Shown: positions 1-5,623, counted from the stretch's first letter. The stretch is DNA of 5,623 nt from Pseudomonadota bacterium (GCA_023432075.1 JAEYVD010000125.1:1-5623); one strand, 5' to 3'. A program made the numbers and translations. The notes: a model not told the origin generated them from the sequence alone.

Positions 1-50
1 GAGTCCAGTGGCCTGCGGATATGGATCTTGAATCTCGAACGGCACCATGA
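1..50 (+). CDS. 3' end of an upstream DUF6708-like paralogue (partial)
   Basis: Only the last codons are in the window. In the frame ending at TGA 48-50 they read VQWPADMDLESRTAP, exactly the C-terminus of the complete gene at 187-990. Bases 1-40 are identical to 941-980 at the DNA level, third codon positions included. From memory, a WPA-EMD-ESRTAP tail is a hallmark of DUF6708-like proteins, so protein identity alone could be family conservation. The DNA identity and its continuation into the spacer argue for a tandem duplication. The gene body, start and exact product lie left of the window and cannot be judged. It is on the same strand as the next gene, 136 bp upstream of its start, so the two could be co-transcribed. 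Confidence 0.8.
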   Translation, partial: VQWPADMDLESRTAP

Positions 51-141
51 AGCCGGTTGAGGCCGAAGACTGGATTCGCTTTCCGGAAGGGACCGTTCGC
101 CAGCCAGCTACTGCAGCTCCACAGCCCCGGTACATTCGATT

Positions 142-160
142 GGCGAACGCCCACTTCGCC
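142..160 (+). other. Conserved hairpin in the spacer, copy 1
   Basis: GGCGAA (142-147) and TTCGCC (155-160) form a perfect 6-bp stem around a 7-base loop. The same hairpin recurs unchanged at 1082-1100, inside the part of the repeat that has no mismatches. It has no T-tract, so it is not a normal intrinsic terminator. It could be an mRNA end or processing structure between array genes. The role is inference. Confidence 0.5.
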
Positions 161-175
161 GCCATCGACATTTCT

Positions 176-180
176 AAGGA
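176..180 (+). promoter_or_regulatory. Ribosome binding site fixing the start at 187
   Basis: AAGGA sits 6 bases before ATG 187-189. An in-frame TAA at 175-177 overlaps it, so no longer N-terminus is possible in this frame. Confidence 0.75.
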
Positions 181-186
181 ACGCTG

Positions 187-990
187 ATGGCAAAACCTCA
201 ACTGAATCCCCCCTGCGTCGGCTGGCAACGGGATCTTCCCGGCCCCAACGACCCGCTCGACGAGCCCCCAATGCTGCTATGGCAGGCACCGACGCATATG
301 GATGGAACGTATGTCCAGTTCGCCCGGAACACGTCGAGCCTTCGCGGAGGGATCTTTTACTTCTCACTGGTTATGGCATGGGTGGGTCTCAAGTATGTAA
401 TTTTTTCCGCAGCGCATTCTTATGCGACTGCGGCGGCTTTCAGCTTCGTCGGTGAGATTGTTGGAATTGTCTTTCTAGACGTAATGACACTTGCCCTGTG
501 CGCTTACGCAGCATGCATTTTCTATCGTGCCGACGTTTCCCCACCCCGCGATCTTCCGCTCCGCTTCAATCGCCTACGTCGTAAGGTATACGTCTACGAC
601 TTCCAATCAGTTTGGTGGAATCCCTTCGATCGCGGATGCGTCACCACGGCGAGTTACGACTGGGACGACTTGCGAGCAGAGAAGTGGAAAGTCCGTGGTG
701 CGACGCCTGGCGGCGGGCTCATCATCAAAGAAGGCGTCTCCATCGCGGTGGTGAAACCCGGCACGAACAACGTCGTGGCGCGCTTCCAATTGAACACCGA
801 CGCTGCGAACACCTCCAATTTCTGGGCATACGTGTGCGCCTACATGCAGAACGGCATTAAAGGCCTCGACCCTGATCGTGCCGAACCACGTGATGCCAAC
901 GACGTCGCTCCCTACAACATCGCCTTGCGCCTGGCTCCCCGAGTCCAGTGGCCTGCGGATATGGATCTTGAATCTCGAACTGCACCGTGA
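187..990 (+). CDS. DUF6708-like two-helix membrane protein (267 aa), member of a tandem array
   Basis: A complete gene from ATG 187 with a good ribosome binding site to TGA 988-990. The N-terminus (residues 1-50) is proline-rich and hydrophilic. Two hydrophobic segments follow, about 55-74 and 91-113, consistent with a helical hairpin in the inner membrane. After PPRDLP comes a soluble C-terminal domain opening with RFNRLRRKVYVY (126-137), then YDWDDLRAEKW (157-167), an FWAYVCAYMQNG stretch (212-223) and the tail WPADMDLESRTAP. I recognise this motif order as DUF6708, a family of unknown function that I recall occurring in multi-copy runs, often near type VI secretion genes in beta- and gammaproteobacteria. 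No such genes are visible here. Codon use and GC are visibly lower and more mixed than in the genes to the right, which suits accessory DNA. An immunity or adaptor role is possible but unproven. The gene call is firm, the family likely, the function unknown. Confidence 0.82.
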   Translation: MAKPQLNPPCVGWQRDLPGPNDPLDEPPMLLWQAPTHMDGTYVQFARNTSSLRGGIFYFSLVMAWVGLKYVIFSAAHSYATAAAFSFVGEIVGIVFLDVMTLALCAYAACIFYRADVSPPRDLPLRFNRLRRKVYVYDFQSVWWNPFDRGCVTTASYDWDDLRAEKWKVRGATPGGGLIIKEGVSIAVVKPGTNNVVARFQLNTDAANTSNFWAYVCAYMQNGIKGLDPDRAEPRDANDVAPYNIALRLAPRVQWPADMDLESRTAP

Positions 991-1106
991 AGGCGGTCGA
1001 GCCCTAGGACTGGATTCGCTTGCCAGAAGGGCCCGCTCGCCACCCCGCCACTGCAGCTTCACAGCCCCGGTAGATTTGATTGGCGAACGCCCACTTCGCC
1101 GCCATC
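941..1106 (+). repeat. Direct repeat copy 2: gene tail plus downstream spacer
   Basis: Second copy of the 1-166 unit. It covers the last codons of the 187-990 gene and 116 bp after its stop. It ends at 1106, just before the GGTGTCTGACACC palindrome at 1111. The start signal and ATG that follow copy 1 are absent here, so the gene array ends at this point. Confidence 0.92.
1082..1100 (+). other. Conserved hairpin in the spacer, copy 2
   Basis: The same GGCGAA / TTCGCC stem with a 7-base loop as at 142-160. It lies 91 bp after the stop of the complete gene, the same distance as in copy 1. There is no T-tract. Confidence 0.5.
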
Positions 1107-1110
1107 TGCC

Positions 1111-1173
1111 GGTGTCTGACACCCTAGGAAGACGCACTTGGCATGACGGGAATCTCACCAGGGTGTCAGACAC
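1111..1173. repeat. Inverted pair of GTGTC-n-GACAC palindromes (REP/BIME-like)
   Basis: GGTGTCTGACACC (1111-1123) is a perfect palindrome around one central base. GTGTCAGACAC (1163-1173) is a second one. The surrounding bases make the two units inverted copies of each other: GTGTCTGACACCCT (1112-1125) is the exact reverse complement of 1160-1173, with 34 bases between. Two inverted short palindromes in an intergenic region have the form of a REP doublet mobilised by REP-associated tyrosine transposases. From memory, GTCAGAC/GTCTGAC-centred palindromes are common between proteobacterial genes. No transposase gene is in the window. The pair could also form a 14-bp stem at the 3' end of the upstream transcript. 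Confidence 0.65.
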
Positions 1174-1240
1174 GTTAAGAGGAAGCAGCCACACGCGAAG
1201 CGTCAAAGCGACGACGCAAGACGCCGCGTAAGTCCACGAA

Positions 1241-1256
1241 GGCCGCCCGCGCGGCC
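1241..1256. other. Short GC-rich hairpin
   Basis: GGCCGC (1241-1246) and GCGGCC (1251-1256) pair perfectly around the 4-base loop CCGC. It has no T-tract. In such GC-rich DNA this may be chance. Confidence 0.3.
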
Positions 1257-1358
1257 GCCCGGGGACGGGCACCGCAAGACGCTTCTCTCCCAAACGACTG
1301 CGTGCAAGAACCTCAAGAACCCGACTCGCCCCGCCACCCGTAAAGATTCAACCGTAGA

Positions 1359-1520
1359 GCCCGGTGCGTCGGGGGCGTGGGGTGGGCGGGGCGTTTAGAT
1401 GCGCCCGACGGAAACCGAAGGGAGCCGAAGGCGGACGAGGTTGAGGATGTGGCAGTCCGGAGCGAAGGCTGCGGACCGCAATCGGAGCCCCGCCCGCCCC
1501 AGGCCCACGACGCGCCGGGC
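1359..1520. repeat. 162-bp element with 34-bp imperfect terminal inverted repeats
   Basis: Base-by-base pairing of 1359-1392 with 1487-1520 gives 30 Watson-Crick pairs, 2 G-T pairs (1365:1514 and 1383:1496) and 2 mismatches (1372:1507, 1377:1502) with no gaps. The outer ends are GCCCGG / CCGGGC and the inner ends GGGCGGGGC / GCCCCGCCC. Inside is a further hairpin, GCAGTCCG (1452-1459) with CGGACCGC (1472-1479), one mismatch, capped by an AGC-GAAG-GCT mini-stem (1461-1470). There is no plausible gene inside. It lies about 70 bp past the stop of the leftward peptidase gene, so a read-through transcript would fold strongly here. It could be a dispersed intergenic repeat, a non-autonomous mobile element, a 3'-end stabiliser or a structured RNA. 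I have an unverified impression that similar sequence recurs between Achromobacter genes. Confidence 0.75.
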
Positions 1521-1565
1521 GCCTTAAGAACCATGCCGGACGAACCATGCCGGACGCCTTAAGAA
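1521..1565. repeat. Short direct-repeat cluster (14-bp tandem repeat flanked by 10-bp repeats)
   Basis: GAACCATGCCGGAC occurs twice back to back (1528-1541 and 1542-1555). The pair is bracketed by GCCTTAAGAA at 1521-1530 and 1556-1565. The cluster begins directly at the right end of the 162-bp inverted-repeat element. This could be a slippage product or an insertion scar. It is noncoding as far as I can see. Confidence 0.8.
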
Positions 1566-1590
1566 CTCAATCTATCCGGCCGGTACCCCC

Positions 1591-3369
1591 TCAAACCAAC
1601 ACACACTCCGTAGCCTCAGGCCCACTCAACTTCACCCGAAACTCCCGCAGCTCATCCCGCCGAAACACATGCACAGTCACCCGATCCCCAACCCGGTATT
1701 GCGCCAGCAGCAGATCCAACCCCGCCGGCGCATCCACCCGTAGTCCATCGATAGCCACCAGCACATCACCCGCCGACAAGCCCCCCTTATGCCCCGCGCC
1801 GCCTTCAAGAACCGTCGCCAGCGTCAGCGAGTCGCCTTGCTTGCGCGTGCGCACATCCAATGACGGAATATTGGCCGACGTCTTCCATTGCAGCTTCACG
1901 CCGTGTGTTTCAAGCAATGAAGCCAGCGGCACATCCGCCGTCCCGTACGCATGACGAGCGATAAAGCGCCGCGTGTCCACCCCCGTCGCTTCCTCGATCA
2001 GCGCCGGCAGTCCGTCTTCCGGCAAACCGTGCGGCTTGCCCCGATAGAAGTCCCGGCCATAGCGATCCCACAGCAACCGCATCACATCGTCCAGCGAATG
2101 TGCGCCCGACGATTCCTCGCGGATCAGCAGATCCAGCCCCAGTGCCACCAGTGCGCCCTTCGTGTAATAGCTCACCAGCGCATTCGGCGAGTTCTCATCC
2201 TGCTTGTAATAGCGCGTCCACGCATCAAAGGAGCTCTCTGCCGCCGACTGCTTGTGGCGGCCCGGCGTGCGGGCCACGCTGGTGATCGTCTTGGCCAGCA
2301 GGCGCAGGTAATCCGCGCGCGTGATCGCGCTCGAGCGCAGCAGCAGCAGATCGTCGTAGTAGGACGTAAAGCCCTCGAATACCCACAGCAGGCGCGTCAG
2401 GTCCGGTTGCGACAGATCGTACGGCGCGAAGACATCCGGCTTGATGCGCTTGACGTTCCAGGTGTGGAAATACTCGTGGCTCACCAGCCCCAGGAATCCC
2501 CGGTAGCCTTCGCCCTGGCCTTGCTGGCCCAGCACCGGCAGGTCCTTGCGCGCCGTCATCAGCGCCGTGCTGGCGCGATGCTCCAGGCCGCCGTAGCCGT
2601 CGCCCGTGACCATCGTCATGAAGACATAGCGGTCCGCGCTGTCCAGGAACGGCGCGCGCTTCGTGCGGGGTTCGAAGAAAGCGATCTGCGTCTCGCAGAT
2701 CTTCTTCACGTCGTCCGTGATGCGCGCCAGATCCAGATTCGGCGCCACGCCCGTGAACACCAGTTCGTGTTCCGCGCCATGCGCCACAAAGCGCGACACC
2801 TGCGGCGTGCCCATCTCGACCGGGTGATCGATCAGCGCGTCATAGTCCGGCGCCAGGTACAGCCCGAAGCCGTGCCGGCGCGCCGCGCCCTTGTGACCCG
2901 CGGCTTCCGGCAGGCTCGTGTACACCTTCCAGCCGTCGATGCCGCGCGGCGGCGCCAGGTCCACCAGGCAGGGCTCGTGGTCCTGGCCGTGCACGCGCAG
3001 GAACACGCTGGTGCCGTTGAAGAATCCGTGCGTCTCGTCCAGATGCGCGCCGCGCACCGACAGGTCCCAGGCGTAGACCGTGTACTCCACCTGCAACGGG
3101 CCCTCGCAAGGCGCGGCTTGCCAGGTGTGGTTGTCGATTTTGTCGACACTCACGCGCCGCGTGCCGGCACGGGCCGACACGGTTTCAATCTGGCGCGAGA
3201 AGTCGCGGATCAGGTAGCTGCCCGGGATCCAGGCAGGCAGCGACAGACGCTGCCCGGCGGGCGAGGGCGTTGCGATCGTAAGGGTTATCCGGTAGCGGTG
3301 GCCGGCGGGATCGTGCGGCGCAAGGCGGTAAAGTATGGGAGGTACGTCATCAATTTTTTTCATGCTCAT
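1591..3369 (-). CDS. M61-family zinc aminopeptidase (glycyl aminopeptidase type) with PDZ domain, 592 aa
   Basis: A complete leftward gene encoding a metallopeptidase that probably trims N-terminal residues (family type: glycyl aminopeptidase of Sphingomonas capsulata). The N-terminal beta domain spans roughly 12-180 and contains the family-typical [17 protein letters not shown] (45-61). The catalytic core has GGLEH (260-264), the likely equivalent of the GAMEN exopeptidase motif, then HEYFH (298-302), the HExxH zinc site with H298, H302 and catalytic E299. FEGFTSYY (331-338) supplies the third zinc ligand E332. A PDZ domain follows at about 505-585 ([14 protein letters not shown] core). Length is normal and all key residues are present. 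There is no signal peptide, so a cytoplasmic location is inferred. The start may be ATG 3369 or the second Met at 3363; neither has a strong ribosome binding site. A seven-A run lies at codons 4-6. Substrates are unknown. Confidence 0.93.
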   Translation of the reverse strand: MSMKKIDDVPPILYRLAPHDPAGHRYRITLTIATPSPAGQRLSLPAWIPGSYLIRDFSRQIETVSARAGTRRVSVDKIDNHTWQAAPCEGPLQVEYTVYAWDLSVRGAHLDETHGFFNGTSVFLRVHGQDHEPCLVDLAPPRGIDGWKVYTSLPEAAGHKGAARRHGFGLYLAPDYDALIDHPVEMGTPQVSRFVAHGAEHELVFTGVAPNLDLARITDDVKKICETQIAFFEPRTKRAPFLDSADRYVFMTMVTGDGYGGLEHRASTALMTARKDLPVLGQQGQGEGYRGFLGLVSHEYFHTWNVKRIKPDVFAPYDLSQPDLTRLLWVFEGFTSYYDDLLLLRSSAITRADYLRLLAKTITSVARTPGRHKQSAAESSFDAWTRYYKQDENSPNALVSYYTKGALVALGLDLLIREESSGAHSLDDVMRLLWDRYGRDFYRGKPHGLPEDGLPALIEEATGVDTRRFIARHAYGTADVPLASLLETHGVKLQWKTSANIPSLDVRTRKQGDSLTLATVLEGGAGHKGGLSAGDVLVAIDGLRVDAPAGLDLLLAQYRVGDRVTVHVFRRDELREFRVKLSGPEATECVLV

Positions 3370-3380
3370 ATCTTATTACC

Positions 3381-3385
3381 GGAGA
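3381..3385 (+). promoter_or_regulatory. Ribosome binding site of the enoyl-CoA hydratase gene
   Basis: GGAGA lies 5 bases before ATG 3391. It picks this start although the same frame stays open far upstream, antisense to the peptidase gene. Family alignment (N-terminus MSESFVLVE) agrees with this start. Confidence 0.8.
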
Positions 3386-3390
3386 CATTC

Positions 3391-4167
3391 ATGAGCGAGT
3401 CGTTTGTACTGGTCGAAACCCGGGGCCGAGTCGGCCTGCTGACGCTGAATCGTCCCAAGGCGCTCAACGCGCTGAACGATCAGCTCATGGACGAACTGGG
3501 CGCCGCGCTGCTGGCATTCGAGGCCGATCCCGACGTCGGCTGCGTCGTCATCACCGGTAGCGAAAAGGCCTTCGCGGCGGGGGCGGACATCGGCGCCATG
3601 AAAGACTGGTCGTACATGGACGTGTACGGCAGCGAATACATCACGCGCAACTGGGAAACGCTCAAGCGCATCCGCAAGCCCGTGATCGCCGCCGTGGCCG
3701 GCTACGCGCTGGGCGGGGGCTGCGAACTTGCCATGATGTGCGACATCATCATCGCGGCCGACACGGCCAAGTTCGGCCAGCCCGAAATCAAGCTGGGCGT
3801 GATCCCCGGCGCGGGCGGCACGCAGCGTCTGCCGCGCGCCGTCGGCAAGGTCAAGGCCATGGACCTGGCGCTCACCGCCCGCATGATGGGCGCCGAGGAA
3901 GCCGAGCGCGCCGGCCTCGTGTCGCGTGTGGTTGCCGCGGACAAGCTGCTTGAAGAAGCCATGGACGCCGCCACCGTCATCGCCTCCATGTCGCTGCCGT
4001 CGGTCATGATGGCCAAGGAATGCGTCAACCGCGCCTTCGAAGGTTCGCTCAACGAAGGCCTGCTGTTCGAACGCCGCGTGTTCCATTCGCTTTTTGCCAC
4101 CGAAGACCAGAAGGAAGGCATGGCCGCTTTCACCGAAAAGCGCAAACCCGACTTCAAACACCGTTAA
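3391..4167 (+). CDS. Enoyl-CoA hydratase, crotonase family (258 aa)
   Basis: Hydrates trans-2-enoyl-CoA to 3-hydroxyacyl-CoA, the second step of fatty-acid beta-oxidation and of related CoA-thioester degradation routes; a soluble cytoplasmic enzyme. Landmarks: [11 protein letters not shown] (19-29) near the N-terminus, [11 protein letters not shown] (60-70) with the first oxyanion-hole backbone and the CoA-binding loop, and the family signature [20 protein letters not shown] (100-119). E112 in the signature and E132 in [20 protein letters not shown] (128-147) match the two catalytic glutamates of rat crotonase (Glu144, Glu164). With both present, a hydratase is more likely than an isomerase. 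The C-terminus FTEKRKPDF is typical. Length is normal. Chain-length preference and pathway cannot be told from sequence alone, so I give no gene symbol. It is divergent from the peptidase gene and followed by its own terminator, so probably monocistronic. Confidence 0.95.
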   Translation: MSESFVLVETRGRVGLLTLNRPKALNALNDQLMDELGAALLAFEADPDVGCVVITGSEKAFAAGADIGAMKDWSYMDVYGSEYITRNWETLKRIRKPVIAAVAGYALGGGCELAMMCDIIIAADTAKFGQPEIKLGVIPGAGGTQRLPRAVGKVKAMDLALTARMMGAEEAERAGLVSRVVAADKLLEEAMDAATVIASMSLPSVMMAKECVNRAFEGSLNEGLLFERRVFHSLFATEDQKEGMAAFTEKRKPDFKHR

Positions 4168-4183
4168 TCCTTGTTACGGCTGC

Positions 4184-4202
4184 GCCTGCGTGAATCGCAG
4201 GC
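4184..4202 (+). other. Hairpin between the hydratase stop and its terminator
   Basis: GCCTGCG (4184-4190) and CGCAGGC (4196-4202) form a perfect 7-bp stem with a 5-base loop, 16 bp after the stop codon. No T-tract follows, so it is not itself an intrinsic terminator. It may protect the mRNA 3' end or slow the polymerase ahead of the terminator. Confidence 0.5.
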
Positions 4203-4214
4203 CACGCATTGCCC

Positions 4215-4241
4215 AGCGCGCCCTATGAAGGCGCGCTTTTT
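4215..4241 (+). terminator. Rho-independent terminator of the hydratase gene
   Basis: AGCGCGCC (4215-4222) pairs perfectly with GGCGCGCT (4230-4237) around a 7-base loop. A run of five T (4237-4241) follows directly. It starts 47 bp after the hydratase stop codon. Confidence 0.9.
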
Positions 4242-4357
4242 CATGGCCATCTGCGCGCAAAGTGCAGGTTTCGCCTTGAAACGTCTGGCTAGCACCTTGT
4301 TGCAGACTTCGGCCCTATCCTGAATGAGCGTCATCCCGAGGTGCCGCGCCAGAGCGG

Positions 4358-4375
4358 TTTGCTGTCACTGGCAAA
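4358..4375. promoter_or_regulatory. Dyad TTTGC-N8-GCAAA upstream of the DUF1254 gene (possible operator)
   Basis: TTTGC (4358-4362) and GCAAA (4371-4375) are perfect inverted arms, 47 bp before the start codon. The spacing suits a dimeric regulator. With only 5-bp arms it may be chance. I could not find a convincing -35/-10 pair in 4242-4410. Confidence 0.25.
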
Positions 4376-4410
4376 TCCCGCGCGGCGGCTCGATTGCAAA
4401 CAAAATCAAG

Positions 4411-4416
4411 AAGGAG
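4411..4416 (+). promoter_or_regulatory. Ribosome binding site of the DUF1254 gene
   Basis: AAGGAG, 6 bases before ATG 4423. It is strong and fixes the start of the signal peptide. Confidence 0.85.
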
Positions 4417-4422
4417 CCTTGC

Positions 4423-5623
4423 ATGCGTAAACCCATCGCTACCCGCCGGCTGACCACGGCTGCGCTCGCCGGCGCGCTCAGCGTCTGCTTCATCAATGTC
4501 GCCCAGGCTCAATCGCCGCAATCCACGCTGCGTCTGGTTTCCGAGACGCCGTACGCCGCCCCGCAGGCCGCCCCGCGGATGAGCGAGGCGGAATTGCGCG
4601 ATACGGCCATCGATGCCTACGTCTACGCGTATCCCATGGTGCTCATGGAACTGGCGCGCCGCCAGGCCACGGCGGTGCAAAGCCCGCTGGACGGCAAGGC
4701 GCCGATGAACCAGTTCGGCCACAAGGCCGCCTTCCCGGATCCGCGCGCGGCCGACACGCCCTGGCCCAGCGCCGACGCGCTGTACTCCAGCCTGTGGTTC
4801 GACGTCTCGCGCGCGCCGCTCATCATCAATCTGCCCGACACCGGCGGCCGCTACACCGTGCTCTCGGCACTGGACATGTGGAGCGACGTCTTTGCCTCGC
4901 GCGGCACGCGCACCAATGGCAACGGCGCACAGTCCTTCGCCATCGTCGGCCCGAACTGGAACGGCACCGTGCCGGCCGGTGTCGACGTGATCCGCAGCCC
5001 GACCTCGATGGGCTGGCTGATCGGCTGGACGCAGGCGGGCGGTCCGCAGGACTACGCCGCGGTCAACCAGATTCAGTCCGGCATGACCGCGCGTCCGCTG
5101 CTGGTTCCCGTAACGCCGGCCACCGCGCCGCGCGGCCGCAACGCCGGCAACGCATTCCCGCAGACCGGCGCGGGCATTGGCACGGCGCCCATCGGCAGCA
5201 ACCTGCCCATGCCGGCCCCGGCCGTCACGGTGCCCGACGGCACCCCGGCCGAGCAAGTCGCGGGCATGGACGCCGCCTCGTACTTCGCCGTGTTCTTCGA
5301 CGCGCTGCGCAACAACCCGCCGCACGCCAACGACACGCCCATGCTGGACCGCATGCGCCGCATCGGCCTGGATGACCGCCAGCCGTTCTCGTATGGCCGC
5401 CTGAGCCCGGCAGTGCAGCAGGCGTTGACCGCCGCGCAACCCCTGGCCGGCCGCCGCATCGCCGACAACGTCTCGCGCCTGGCCACCCCGATCAACGGCT
5501 GGAACACGGTGCTGACGGGCATCGGCACCTACGGCACCGACTACACGCGCCGTGCGGCCATCGCCTATGCCGGCCTGGGCGCGCCCACGCCGGAAGACGT
5601 GCTGTACCCGGTGACCGTGTCTG
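4423..5623 (+). CDS. Exported DUF1254/DUF1214 protein, 3' end cut by the window edge
   Basis: Open from ATG 4423 to the right edge without a stop (400 residues seen). Residues 1-29 form a signal peptide: basic MRKPIATRR, a hydrophobic core, and an AQA site before Q30, so export to the periplasm is expected. RR at 8-9 is not a full twin-arginine motif. The DUF1254 domain (about 58-190) shows AYVYAYPMVLME (65-76), NQFGHKAAFPDP (96-107), DTPWPSADALYSSLWFDVSR (111-130) and YTVLSALDMWSDVFASRGTRTNG (144-166). Residues about 229-275 are a Pro/Ala/Gly-rich linker. GMDAASYFAVFFDALRNNPP (281-300) follows, and INGW...YGTDYTRRAAIAYAGLGAPTPEDVLYP marks the start of DUF1214, whose remainder is outside. I know no established activity for the family. 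The gene sits behind a terminator with its own leader, so it is probably transcribed separately from the hydratase gene. Confidence 0.92.
   Translation, partial: MRKPIATRRLTTAALAGALSVCFINVAQAQSPQSTLRLVSETPYAAPQAAPRMSEAELRDTAIDAYVYAYPMVLMELARRQATAVQSPLDGKAPMNQFGHKAAFPDPRAADTPWPSADALYSSLWFDVSRAPLIINLPDTGGRYTVLSALDMWSDVFASRGTRTNGNGAQSFAIVGPNWNGTVPAGVDVIRSPTSMGWLIGWTQAGGPQDYAAVNQIQSGMTARPLLVPVTPATAPRGRNAGNAFPQTGAGIGTAPIGSNLPMPAPAVTVPDGTPAEQVAGMDAASYFAVFFDALRNNPPHANDTPMLDRMRRIGLDDRQPFSYGRLSPAVQQALTAAQPLAGRRIADNVSRLATPINGWNTVLTGIGTYGTDYTRRAAIAYAGLGAPTPEDVLYPVTVS

Larger units (their letters stand above)
1..166 (+). repeat. Direct repeat copy 1: gene tail plus downstream spacer
   Basis: Aligns without gaps to 941-1106 (offset 940). 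By eye there are 17 mismatches in 166 positions, about 90% identity. The first 40 bases (coding tail) and the last 26 (141-166, TGGCGAACGC to GCCATC) are identical, and the mismatches cluster in the noncoding middle. Homology stops at 166. Copy 1 then continues into the ribosome binding site and start of the next gene, whereas copy 2 continues into a palindromic element. This is the footprint of a gene-plus-spacer tandem duplication. Confidence 0.92.
991..1590. other. 600-bp gene-free, repeat-rich spacer
   Basis: Between the stop of the membrane-protein gene and the stop of the leftward peptidase gene I see no convincing coding sequence. Open frames here have no ribosome binding site, no recognisable motif, and low-complexity Arg/Pro/Ser composition typical of GC-rich noncoding DNA. 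The spacer holds the tail of the direct repeat, a pair of inverted palindromes, a GC hairpin, a 162-bp inverted-repeat element and a short direct-repeat cluster, listed separately. The two flanking genes converge on it. Confidence 0.7.

Noticed and set aside
57..455. A 132-codon rightward open frame covering the first spacer and the start of the membrane-protein gene.
   Set aside because: A different frame from the supported gene, no ribosome binding site, Pro/Arg/Ser-rich. It is a shadow.
1111..1173. CRISPR-like repeats or an intrinsic terminator at the palindrome pair.
   Set aside because: There are only two units in opposite orientation, with no spacer array and no T-tract after the stem.
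607..1293. A 228-codon leftward open frame spanning the end of the membrane-protein gene and the spacer.
   Set aside because: No recognisable motif. It is antisense to a supported gene and crosses the repeat boundary and palindromes.
1313..1562. Short open frames on both strands through the 162-bp inverted-repeat element.
   Set aside because: They only translate the structured repeat. Composition is low-complexity and neither strand has a ribosome binding site.
3376..4161. A 261-codon leftward frame opposite the enoyl-CoA hydratase.
   Set aside because: An antisense shadow of a gene whose catalytic residues and signature are complete.
1951..4167. A 738-codon open frame that would fuse about 480 residues to the N-terminus of the enoyl-CoA hydratase.
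   Set aside because: The extension is antisense to the peptidase gene, is Arg/Gln/His-rich with no domain, and is open because of GC-rich codon structure. The family start and the GGAGA site place the real start at 3391.
4276..4321. TTGAAA (4276-4281) and TATCCT (4316-4321) as a promoter for the DUF1254 gene.
   Set aside because: They are 34 bases apart, far from the required 16-18, and no better partner was found for either.
4315..5439. A 374-codon leftward open frame opposite the DUF1254 gene.
   Set aside because: Arg/Ala/Gly/His-rich composition and no motif. The opposite strand carries a clear signal peptide and DUF1254/DUF1214 motifs with a strong ribosome binding site.

Overview
The window looks like a chromosomal piece of a high-GC betaproteobacterium, most likely Alcaligenaceae (Achromobacter/Bordetella type). 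This rests on the GC-rich codon use of the three right-hand genes and on how familiar their proteins look (M61 peptidase, 258-residue enoyl-CoA hydratase, DUF1254/DUF1214 exported protein). No rRNA or other marker gene is present, so the genus is an inference.

Layout. (1) Bases 1-1106 are the end of a tandem gene array. The first 50 bases are the last codons of a gene whose body lies to the left. After a 136-bp spacer comes a complete 267-residue two-helix membrane protein (187-990), recognised as DUF6708-like. The 3' end plus downstream spacer of the first copy (1-166) recurs after the second (941-1106) at about 90% identity, so the array arose by duplication. (2) Bases 1107-1590 hold no convincing gene but are rich in structure: a pair of inverted GGTGTCTGACACC-type palindromes (1111-1173), a short GC hairpin, a 162-bp element bounded by 34-bp inverted repeats (1359-1520), and a small direct-repeat cluster (1521-1565). 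(3) A complete M61-type zinc aminopeptidase with a C-terminal PDZ domain runs leftward (3369-1591). (4) A complete enoyl-CoA hydratase runs rightward (3391-4167), its start codon only 21 bp from that of the peptidase, and ends in a clear intrinsic terminator (4215-4241). (5) A secreted DUF1254/DUF1214 protein begins at 4423 and runs off the right edge.

How the parts relate. The peptidase and the hydratase are divergent neighbours that must share or overlap promoter sequence. Nothing links them biochemically. The DUF1254 gene has its own leader behind a terminator and is probably a separate transcription unit. The left part (lower GC, duplicated, repeat-bounded) looks like accessory DNA beside conserved core genes. 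The most interesting parts are the duplicated DUF6708 array and the structured, gene-free boundary beside it.
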